DNA of 47,703 bases from Armatimonadota bacterium. Lineage in GTDB: Bacteria; Armatimonadota; Hebobacteria; GCA-020354555; CP070648. Below the pieces are notes generated by a model. It worked only from the letters and a program-made list of their open reading frames with translations. It searched no databases and was not told the origin of the DNA. Positions 25,651 through 32,812 of the stretch are shown piece by piece. The position numbers were made by a program, and so were the translations under genes. Every line of letters begins with the position of its first letter. The first letter of the stretch is position 1. Where the stretch lies: NCBI GenBank assembly GCA_020354555.1, contig CP070648.1, positions 3,186,864 through 3,234,566 of the forward strand, read 5' to 3'.

Positions 25651-26673
25651 ATGACATCCCGCTGGTACCTGCTGGTTGTCGTGCTCTTGCCGGCGGCCCT
25701 CGCCGGATGCGCGTCGCCGCGGCAGAATCTCGCTGCCGTGGGCGAATCGTGCATCGCTTGGTTCGCCAGCAAGGAATTGCGCTGGATGAAGGTCGCCGGC
25801 ACGACACCCCGCGAAGTCCGCTCCTGTCCGCTTCCCGAGCCGGTCCTGGACTGTGCGCCCGCGACGCTCGGAGACGCGTGCGGCGTGGTCGCGTCCGGCG
25901 CGAACAACCTGTACGTAACGCGCACGTGGGCAAATGCAACAACGGCACTCGTCTCGGTTGCGCCTGATGTGGTGCGGGACATGTGTGCGCATGACCTCGA
26001 CGGGGACGGGTGGGACGAAGTCCTCGTGCTCGCCGGCGAGCGTGCGACCGGGCGCGGCGAGCTTCGCATCTACTCTCTGCGCCATCGGCGTTGGATATGG
26101 CGCGGCCTCCGTCCCGAACTTCATCCCTGGAAGGTCCGCGCGGGCGATGTTGACGGGGACCAGTCGCCTGACGTCGTCGTCGGCGTGTGGAAGACAACTC
26201 GGTTCGATCCGGTCTGGGATAACCGGCCGTTCGTGTATCAGTGGTTGGACGGCGACTTGCACCCGAGCTGGCTGGGTTCTCGTCTGCCGAAGAGATTCAC
26301 GGATTTCGAGCTGGCGGACACAGACCAGGACGGACGTGACGAGATCGTGGCGGTCGGGCGGACGGAGGACGGCAACTGCCTCTTCTCCTGCGAGCGCTAC
26401 GGATTCGGCTTCTGGGGCGCATGGACGGGCCAGGTTGTGTCGAAGATCAGTCACGTGTCACCGGGCGGGAGCCCCGCGACTGTGTTTACGTCGGAAGGCG
26501 ATTCGCGCCCGACGGTCTGGGCCTATCGGACGAGCGAGGATGCAGTGCGCGTGGAGCGCGTCGCCGAGCTGCGGGCCGCTCCGCAGGCATTCTGTGCACT
26601 CGATGACGCTCGACTTGCGTACGTGGATAGGGACCGGTTACGCGTTCTGACAGTCCGCAAAGGAGGTACATGA
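25651..26673 (+). CDS. Lipoprotein with FG-GAP/VCBS-type repeats
   Basis: The 340-residue product begins with a textbook lipoprotein signal, LLPAALAGC (Leu-Ala-Gly-Cys, cysteine near residue 19). It carries calcium-loop motifs of FG-GAP/VCBS blades: DLDGDGWDEVLVL, DVDGDQSPDVVVG and DTDQDGRDEIVAVG, spaced 50-70 residues apart, so it is probably an exported beta-propeller anchored to a membrane. Such proteins bind ligands, glycans or partner proteins and are usually not enzymes. The ATG at 25651 follows GCCGAG, a weak ribosome binding site. The end overlaps the next gene by ATGA, a strong sign that the two lipoproteins are made together. Confidence 0.87.
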   Translation: MTSRWYLLVVVLLPAALAGCASPRQNLAAVGESCIAWFASKELRWMKVAGTTPREVRSCPLPEPVLDCAPATLGDACGVVASGANNLYVTRTWANATTALVSVAPDVVRDMCAHDLDGDGWDEVLVLAGERATGRGELRIYSLRHRRWIWRGLRPELHPWKVRAGDVDGDQSPDVVVGVWKTTRFDPVWDNRPFVYQWLDGDLHPSWLGSRLPKRFTDFELADTDQDGRDEIVAVGRTEDGNCLFSCERYGFGFWGAWTGQVVSKISHVSPGGSPATVFTSEGDSRPTVWAYRTSEDAVRVERVAELRAAPQAFCALDDARLAYVDRDRLRVLTVRKGGT

Positions 26674-28814
26674 TGCGACGCTGGCAGATCGTGGCTTTGG
26701 CGAGTCTGATAGTCATGACGGCCACCGGCTGCGGCGGGCGTTCTCGGCCGCAGGGGAGCGCTCCGACTACGACGGGCGGTGGCTCCGCACAGCGCGGCGA
26801 ACCGGCGCCCGTAGTCGCGCGGATCCCGGCCTACGAGGTCGCGCCGGACATCTCAAACATCGTCAATCGCGAGCAGTTTGGAGAGTTCGCAAAGCCGGCG
26901 CGAGAGTTGCTGGCGCGAAATGCCTTCGTCTGCCTGCCGACGGATGAGGTGCAGCTCTATGATATCTACGAGCAGAACGACTACCTGCAGATCCCAAGTT
27001 TCATCACCACCGATTCGGTGCTCCAGATCTACCACATCTTCTTCGACTACACGTTGCGCACGACAGAGACTGAGAAACTCTACCCGGTGCTCGAGAAACT
27101 GACTACAGCTATGCTGTCGGAGGCGCTGAAGACCCACGAGCAGGCGCGCGACGCGGCGGTGAAGGACGCCGCCCTGCGGAACGTCGCGTACTTCCTGGTG
27201 CCGGCGAGCATCCTCGAGTTGAAGACGCCAAGAGCCCCGGGGGATGCGGCGGCCCTTGCGGAAGTCGAGCTGAGACAAATCACGGCGCACGGCGCTCGCA
27301 GGGCCAGCCCGATCTTCGGCTATGATTTGGATTACACGCAGTTCAACCCGCGCGGACATTACACCCGCACCGAGCGCTTCAAGCGTTTCTTCAAGGCGAT
27401 GATGTGGTATGGGCTCGTGCCGTTCGCGTTCCCCGAGGTGGAAGCCGACGGCCGGGTCATCTGGAAGGAATCGTACAAGCGCTCGACGCTCCAGGCCGTG
27501 CTGGTTGTAAGAGACCTGCTTGCGGCGAAGGGCGGCGGCAAACCGGCCCGCGATCTGTGGGAGACAATCTACGAGCCGACGGCCTTCTATGTCGGAGCGG
27601 CGGATGATCTGTTCGCGGACGATGTCGAGCCGGTGATGCGCAAAGTGTACGGCAACGCGCCAAGCCTTTCGTCGTTTGCCGATCAGAGGAGACTCGATGA
27701 CTTCGCGCGGCGGATTGCGAAGACGCGACCGCCGAGGATTGACGTCCAGCTCATCGGCATACCGGGCGGCATGCAGTACCGCTTCATGGGCCAGCGCTAC
27801 ATCCCCGATTCGGAGATCATGCAGCGGCTCGTCAAGTGGCCTGAGCGGCCGTGGCCGTTGGGCCTCGACGTCGCGGCGGTCCTCGGCTCCGACCGCGCCG
27901 CAACCATACTCGATGACGTCTACAAGGAGCCAGAGAAATGGGACGAGTACCTGCCCAAGCGGAGCCAACTCCGTCGGGAGTTCGATGCGCTCGACGAGAG
28001 CAAGTGGCTGTCGAATCTCTACTTCGGCTGGCTGTGGTCGCTCAAGGCTCTCGTGGCGGAAGCGCCTGAGGGCTATCCCTCGTTCATGCGCTCGACGGCC
28101 TGGCTCGACAAGAGCCTTAACACATTCCTCGGGAGCTGGGCCGAGCTGCGCCATGACACAATCCTCTATGCCAAGCCGTCCGGCGCCGAGTGCGGCGACG
28201 GAGAGGAGCCGCCGCCGCCGCCGAAGGGATACGTCGAGCCGAACCCGGAGTTCTACGGACGTATGCTCGAACTGACCCGGCTGTCGCGCGAAGGCCTGAC
28301 AAAGCGCGATCTGTTATCGGAGAAGGTGCAGGACAAGTTCCGAGCGCTGGAGGACATGCTTGATTTCCTGCGCCGCGTGTCAATCAAGGAACTCGGGGGC
28401 GAGGAGCTGACGCGCGAGGAGTACGAGGAGATCGAGATCTACGGCGCGCGCCTCGAACACCTCACCCTGTCCGTGGCGGAGGGTGACATCCTCAGCGACA
28501 CAGACAAGGACATGGCGGTCATCGCCGACGTGCACACCGTGGTCAACGAAGCGCTGGAAGAGGGCGTCGGGCATGCAGCCGAGGTCTACGTCGTGGTACC
28601 GATAGCCGGGAAGCTGTATCTGACGCGCGGGGCGGTCTTCAGCTACTACGAGTTCACCTGGCCGGCGAGTGATCGGTTGACGGATGAGAAATGGCAGCAG
28701 ATGCTGCGCGACGGCAAGGCGCCCGACCGGCCGGTGTGGGCCAGGAGCTTCTACCTCGACAAGAGCCGCGACATCCCGAAGCCGAAGAAGGTCTTCTACT
28801 CCGGTGGCTGCTGA
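26670..28814 (+). CDS. DUF3160-family lipoprotein
   Basis: The 714-residue protein has a lipoprotein signal (MTATGC, cysteine near residue 21), a low-complexity Gly/Ser/Thr linker and a long, mainly alpha-helical domain. Features I associate with DUF3160 are FVCLPTDEVQLYDIYEQNDYLQIPSFIT, TTDSVLQIYHIFFDYTLR, GMQYRFMGQRYIPDS and the C-terminal GAVFSYYEFTWPASDRLTDEKW. The family has no established function. AGGAGG at 26661-26666 serves either the ATG at 26670 (overlapping the previous stop) or the better spaced ATG at 26673. The last codons overlap the next gene's GTG start. Coupling on both sides suggests that its partners are the FG-GAP lipoprotein and the CapA-like protein. Confidence 0.88.
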   Translation: MMRRWQIVALASLIVMTATGCGGRSRPQGSAPTTTGGGSAQRGEPAPVVARIPAYEVAPDISNIVNREQFGEFAKPARELLARNAFVCLPTDEVQLYDIYEQNDYLQIPSFITTDSVLQIYHIFFDYTLRTTETEKLYPVLEKLTTAMLSEALKTHEQARDAAVKDAALRNVAYFLVPASILELKTPRAPGDAAALAEVELRQITAHGARRASPIFGYDLDYTQFNPRGHYTRTERFKRFFKAMMWYGLVPFAFPEVEADGRVIWKESYKRSTLQAVLVVRDLLAAKGGGKPARDLWETIYEPTAFYVGAADDLFADDVEPVMRKVYGNAPSLSSFADQRRLDDFARRIAKTRPPRIDVQLIGIPGGMQYRFMGQRYIPDSEIMQRLVKWPERPWPLGLDVAAVLGSDRAATILDDVYKEPEKWDEYLPKRSQLRREFDALDESKWLSNLYFGWLWSLKALVAEAPEGYPSFMRSTAWLDKSLNTFLGSWAELRHDTILYAKPSGAECGDGEEPPPPPKGYVEPNPEFYGRMLELTRLSREGLTKRDLLSEKVQDKFRALEDMLDFLRRVSIKELGGEELTREEYEEIEIYGARLEHLTLSVAEGDILSDTDKDMAVIADVHTVVNEALEEGVGHAAEVYVVVPIAGKLYLTRGAVFSYYEFTWPASDRLTDEKWQQMLRDGKAPDRPVWARSFYLDKSRDIPKPKKVFYSGGC

Positions 28815-29886
28815 GCGATCACCGGCAATCGTGGCGGTAAGAACGCTGGCGTGGATCGTCGCCGCGGCGACGGCCATCGCGGGCGTCGTCATGTGGTTCG
28901 GCGCCGCGCGGCGGCCGGTCATGCTCGTCGCGGTCGGCGACGTTCTGCTCGACCGCGGCGTTGCCCGGCGCGTAGCTCGGGACGGGCATGAGTGTCTCAC
29001 CGAAGCAATCTGGCCCTTCCTACGCGACGCGGACATTGCGGTGTGCAACCTCGAATGCCCGCTGGCGTCCGGGCGCGCCGCGGCGGCCAAGCCGATCATC
29101 TTCGGCGGCCCTGCCGAAGGGGCGAGTTGGCTGCGGGAAGCGGGCTTCGACGCGGTATCGCTGGCCAACAACCACGCGCTCGACCAGGGCCGCGATGGCC
29201 TAATGCGGACGATGGCAGGCCTGGATCGCGCCGGCGTGGCGTGGTTCGGTGCGGGAACGAACCAGGCCGAAGCATCCCGGCCGCGGATCATCCGCTGTCG
29301 CTCCAAACGCGTTGCGCTGCTAGGCTTCACGGTGTTCCCGGACGAGGGTGTTTTCTTCAATCCGAGCGCGCCCGGGACTGCGCGTGCGGACCCCACTGCC
29401 ATTCGCCGTGCGGTACGCCTGGCGAGAGACCTCGGGGATCTGGTCATCGTCTCATTCCACTGGGGGAACGAGTTCCAGAATCTGACCTCAGATGCTCAGC
29501 GCCGCATCGGACGCCTGGCGGTTGACTCCGGCGCGGATATCGTCGTGGGTCACCACCCGCACGTCATCCAGGGCGCGGAGGTCTATCGCGGCGGACTGAT
29601 TGCCTACAGCGTTGGCAATGTCGTCTTCGATCAGCACCGCCGCGGCGCGAATCACGCACTGTTGCTCCGCGCGACGTTCCACCGCCGCACGACAGACGTG
29701 TCGTTCGAACCCGTGCTGATCGCGGACTGTCTTCCCGTTCGCCCGGACGAGCAGCACGCACAAGAGATCTTGCGACGGTTCCGTTCCCTGTGCGAAGGTC
29801 TCGACACTCATGTTTCCCTGACCGGCGGCTCGGCTTCCATTCGTCTTCCAGCAAGAGGACGCGCGGGCTCGGCGGACAATTATTGA
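28804..29886 (+). CDS. CapA-family metallophosphatase-like protein
   Basis: The product (360 residues from this start) has an N-terminal membrane helix (TLAWIVAAATAIAGVVMWFG) and a PGA_cap/CapA domain: MLVAVGDVLLDRGVA, DADIAVCNLECPL, FDAVSLANNHALDQG, VIVSFHWGNEF, ADIVVGHHPHVIQG and YSVGNVVFD. These are the metal-binding motifs of the calcineurin-like phosphoesterase fold. In Bacillus the relative CapA takes part in poly-gamma-glutamate capsule export; the other capsule genes are absent here, so the role may be different. The GTG at 28804 overlaps the DUF3160 stop; a GTG at 28831 is another candidate and would shorten the cytoplasmic end. The membrane anchor and lipoprotein neighbours point to the envelope. 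Confidence 0.9.
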   Translation: MAAERSPAIVAVRTLAWIVAAATAIAGVVMWFGAARRPVMLVAVGDVLLDRGVARRVARDGHECLTEAIWPFLRDADIAVCNLECPLASGRAAAAKPIIFGGPAEGASWLREAGFDAVSLANNHALDQGRDGLMRTMAGLDRAGVAWFGAGTNQAEASRPRIIRCRSKRVALLGFTVFPDEGVFFNPSAPGTARADPTAIRRAVRLARDLGDLVIVSFHWGNEFQNLTSDAQRRIGRLAVDSGADIVVGHHPHVIQGAEVYRGGLIAYSVGNVVFDQHRRGANHALLLRATFHRRTTDVSFEPVLIADCLPVRPDEQHAQEILRRFRSLCEGLDTHVSLTGGSASIRLPARGRAGSADNY

Positions 29887-29888
29887 GC

Positions 29889-29905
29889 CCGACCCCCTGG
29901 GTCGG
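29889..29905 (+). terminator. GC-rich hairpin after the CapA-like gene
   Basis: CCGACCC (29889-29895) and GGGTCGG (29899-29905) form a perfect 7-base-pair stem with a 3-base loop, two bases after the stop codon. No T tract follows, so partial termination or protection of the upstream mRNA is as likely as full termination. Confidence 0.35.
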
Positions 29906-29949
29906 ATCATCCATACTGCGATTGAGGTGGTGTATCCCGCACAGCGCGC

Positions 29950-31560
29950 ATGCAGGCACGAATCATGCGCGCCAGCACAACGAGCATGCAACCTACGTCT
30001 GTCTTCTATGTCCGCACCGACGACGTGGAGGAGGACGAGCGCATCGCGCTGGCGGCACTGCAAGGGCTGGCCAATCGAGGTGCGCCGCGGCTGTTCCTCA
30101 TTCACGGCGCCGCCGATGAGCACTGGCTGCACTGGTACGCCAGTTACGGCTTCGCGCCGGAGAAGCGCGCGTTCGACGAAGCCCTCCAAGCGTTGGGCGA
30201 CTGTCTTAAGGGCGCCGTCGTCTGGGACGAGAAGCTACGCGACACAATCCCGCTTTCGCTTTCCATCGCCGGCGCGCGCGATGTCCTGCCTCTCAGCGCG
30301 CGATTGGCTGAACGGCTCAATCTGCCGGTCGTCGAAGACTTGCGCGGCCGCTGGCAGGATCGCGTGGCTGCCTATCGCTGGGCGCATGAGCAGGTATGGC
30401 CGAATTGCTCCAGAGACATCCTCGGCAGCTTCGGTGTGCGCGACGAGCCCGGCTCGTTCAGCAACCTCGTCTGCGACCTGCTCGTGGCCCGGCGCGGATT
30501 CGCTTCGAGCCTCGCCGTCTCAACCGATCTGCCGGACGAGGCCGCTCTCTGCGAGCGCTTCATGTCCGAGACGAACGATCTCGCGTTGGCGGTCGGTTGG
30601 CACACGCATCGCGATATCGAGGCGACCTACGTTGACGCCTGCTCGCGCCACGGGATGATTCAGATCTGCTCCTCCGGCGGGTCGAACATGTCGTTTCACC
30701 AGCACGTCGCCGCCCAGCAACTACTGAAGCAAGATCACTTTGACGAGGCCGGCATCGAACTGCGCAAGGCCGTCTATGTGACCTTCAACCAGACCGACGG
30801 CGACGCGCTCCACTCCATGTGCAACCTGCAGCAAGGGCAGTGGGGGAGCCCGTTGCGCGGCTCGATACCGATGGGCTGGTGGATTGCGCCGAAGCTGGCG
30901 CACGACCTTGGCCCGGCGTTGCTTGAATATTACTACCGCACCCGCACCGCCAACGATTACCTGGTTGCCGGGCCATCAGGAGCGGGCTACAACTACCCAT
31001 CGGTGATGCCGAATCTCGACGAGTATCTGCGCACGACCGCCGAGTACATGAAACTGACGAACACGCGCGCCATCCACGTCATCAACCGCGTGGTCAAGCG
31101 CGTCCCGGGCGACAAGGTGCTCCATCGCACCGCCGCCGGCGATATCCCGCTGTCCATCGAGGACGGCGGGCTCAACGAGGAGTTGAAGAACACGTACGGC
31201 GCGGATTACCTCGATGATGACGTCGCGGAGAACTACGCTCGCGCACTACCGGGCTGCATCGGCTTCTTCCAGGGCTTCGAGACAGTAGTGGGGGAGGAGG
31301 ACCGTTTCCCGGCAGGCGCGCCGTGGATCCCTACGAAGGTTATGGTCGACAGCCCGGCGCAAGGGCTGCGCGACATCGAGCGTTTCCTCGAAGGCAGATC
31401 CCTCCCGGCGTTCGTCTCGGCGACCATCAACATGTGCGGCCCGATGAATCGCAGCATGTTCGAGAAGTTGACGGAACTCGCGCGGGAGCTGCGCGCGCGC
31501 GGCCATCTCATCGTGCGCCCCGACGAGTTCCTCATTGCCTGCCGAAAGGCGCACTCATGA
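29950..31560 (+). CDS. GxGYxYP-family protein (putative glycan-active)
   Basis: The 536-residue protein contains the name-giving motif of the GxGYxYP family, GAGYNYP at residues 344-350 within AGPSGAGYNYPSVMP. Other blocks are DDVEEDERIALAALQGLANRGAPRLF at the start, VYVTFNQTDGDALHSMCNLQQGQW, GSIPMGWWIAPKLAHDLGPALLEYYY and PAFVSATINMCGP. The family is described as putative glycoside hydrolases on fold grounds, without proven activity as far as I know. Unlike many members it has no signal peptide from this start, so it may be cytoplasmic. Possible starts are ATG 29950, 29965 and 29986, none with a good ribosome binding site. The end overlaps the next gene by ATGA. Confidence 0.87.
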   Translation: MQARIMRASTTSMQPTSVFYVRTDDVEEDERIALAALQGLANRGAPRLFLIHGAADEHWLHWYASYGFAPEKRAFDEALQALGDCLKGAVVWDEKLRDTIPLSLSIAGARDVLPLSARLAERLNLPVVEDLRGRWQDRVAAYRWAHEQVWPNCSRDILGSFGVRDEPGSFSNLVCDLLVARRGFASSLAVSTDLPDEAALCERFMSETNDLALAVGWHTHRDIEATYVDACSRHGMIQICSSGGSNMSFHQHVAAQQLLKQDHFDEAGIELRKAVYVTFNQTDGDALHSMCNLQQGQWGSPLRGSIPMGWWIAPKLAHDLGPALLEYYYRTRTANDYLVAGPSGAGYNYPSVMPNLDEYLRTTAEYMKLTNTRAIHVINRVVKRVPGDKVLHRTAAGDIPLSIEDGGLNEELKNTYGADYLDDDVAENYARALPGCIGFFQGFETVVGEEDRFPAGAPWIPTKVMVDSPAQGLRDIERFLEGRSLPAFVSATINMCGPMNRSMFEKLTELARELRARGHLIVRPDEFLIACRKAHS

Positions 31561-32627
31561 GAGTGCTCTACCGCGCGGACGGCAGCCCGGACATCGGGAC
31601 CGGGCATATCGTTCGCGGGCTGATACTTCGGCGCCGACTTGAAGCCGCTGGCCTGCAAGTAACCTTCCTCACGCGCGACTTCCCCTGGGGTGTCGAGCGC
31701 CTGCGCAAAGCGGGGTGTGACGTGATCGTCATCCCGCGTGACGCGAGCGAGATGCGGGAATGCGACGCGCTGCGCGAGGCCGGGGGAATTGGATCCGCTC
31801 GAGTATGCGTGATGGACGCCCTCGAAACATCCGAGGCGCAGACCCGCGCCGTCGTTGAGCATGGTTCTCGCCTCGTGTGTCTCGATGACGTCGGGCCGGG
31901 GCGGCTTCACGCCAACGCCATCATCAATGTGCTCGAAGTGGAGCCCGAGCCCGACGCCCTGGCCGAGCGTGGGATCGCCCTCTACGAAGGGCCGGACTAT
32001 GTCCCGTTGGTCGAGGAGTACGAGCAGCCGGGGATCGCCGAACGTGAGATACCGGAGAAGGTCCGGCGCATCCTCATTACTCTCGGCGGCGCCGATCCGG
32101 CGGGCCTTGCGCCCAAGGCTGCGCGCGCAGTGAAGCGGGCGTTTGAGAGCCGCAAGGCGGAGACGGCGTTCGAATCGCCCAGCGCTGTCTTGCTCATCGG
32201 CGCCGCTTCGCCCTCGCGCGATCGGGTTCTGGGCGCCATCAAGGGCGCCGAGGACCTGTTCACAATCGCCGACAGCCTGCCGTCGCTGCTGCCTGCGCTG
32301 AGGGAAGCGGATCTCGGCATCATCGCCGGCGGCCTGACCATGCACGAGGCGCTGGCGGTCGGCCTGCCGGCCATCGCGCTCTGCCAGCCCGTGCGCCATC
32401 AAGCGGAGCTGGCGCGGCGCTTCGCGGACCGCGGCGCGATGCTGACGCTGGGTGCGGCGTCGGATGTCCCCGAGGAGCGCATTGCCCAGGCGGTTCTCTC
32501 TCTCGCGCGCGATTTTGACCTGAGACGCCGGCTCGCCGCAGCGGGCCCGCGGCTCGTTGACGGCTGCGGTGCGGAACGCACGGCCGGCGTGATTTGCGAC
32601 GTCGGCCGCGGGCGTCCGAGAACATAA
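31557..32627 (+). CDS. PseG/SpsG-like GT-B fold protein
   Basis: The 356-residue protein starts MRVLYRADGSPDIGTGHIVRGLILRRRL, which matches the N-terminal nucleotide-sugar-binding signature (R-x-D-x5-G-x-GH-x-R) of PseG, the hydrolase that removes UDP in pseudaminic acid synthesis, and of SpsG of spore-coat polysaccharide synthesis. Further matches are VCLDDVG, ILITLGGADPAGL and DLGIIAGGLTMHEALAVGLPAIALC, with LGGxDP binding the diphosphate in PseG and MurG-like proteins. PseB, PseC, PseH and PseI are absent here, so true pseudaminate synthesis is not supported. Starts with ATG overlapping the GxGYxYP stop (ATGA). A role in nucleotide-sugar hydrolysis or transfer for a surface glycan is the best reading. 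Confidence 0.86.
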   Translation: MRVLYRADGSPDIGTGHIVRGLILRRRLEAAGLQVTFLTRDFPWGVERLRKAGCDVIVIPRDASEMRECDALREAGGIGSARVCVMDALETSEAQTRAVVEHGSRLVCLDDVGPGRLHANAIINVLEVEPEPDALAERGIALYEGPDYVPLVEEYEQPGIAEREIPEKVRRILITLGGADPAGLAPKAARAVKRAFESRKAETAFESPSAVLLIGAASPSRDRVLGAIKGAEDLFTIADSLPSLLPALREADLGIIAGGLTMHEALAVGLPAIALCQPVRHQAELARRFADRGAMLTLGAASDVPEERIAQAVLSLARDFDLRRRLAAAGPRLVDGCGAERTAGVICDVGRGRPRT

Positions 32628-32655
32628 CCCCTTGCGCGGCTGCCCCTTGCAGGCA

Positions 32656-32685
32656 TGGACGAAGTGACGCCCCCGGTGGTACAAT
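32656..32685 (+). promoter_or_regulatory. Possible promoter for the DUF2339-DUF3999 pair
   Basis: TGGTACAAT (32677-32685) is an extended -10; a poor -35 (TGGACG, 32656-32661) is 18 bases before it. The leader of about 120 bases ends with a small hairpin, GCGCTGC-GAT-GCAGCGC (32772-32788), just upstream of the ribosome binding site. Confidence 0.45.
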
Positions 32686-32812
32686 TGCGTCGGCTAGGCC
32701 GAGCGGTACCACAACGTGCCACGTGGGGTCGCTGGGCTGCACGCGCAGCATGGCGGCGTTTCCCTTGGGATGCGCTGCGATGCAGCGCCGGCGAGTGGCA
32801 GAGGGAGCACGC

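Noticed and set aside
26853-28154. Long open frame antisense to the DUF3160 gene
   Set aside because: Arg/His-rich product typical of a shadow frame; the DUF3160 gene covers the region.
28804-29886. Poly-gamma-glutamate capsule operon
   Set aside because: Only a CapA-like gene is present; capB, capC and capE are missing, so capsule export is not supported.
31557-32627. True PseG of a pseudaminic acid pathway
   Set aside because: Motifs fit the fold but none of the other pathway genes is present, so the specific name is not justified.
32594-32812. Longer N-terminus for the DUF2339 protein
   Set aside because: It would overlap the previous gene's end and the possible promoter; GAGGGAG before the ATG at 32813 is a better start.
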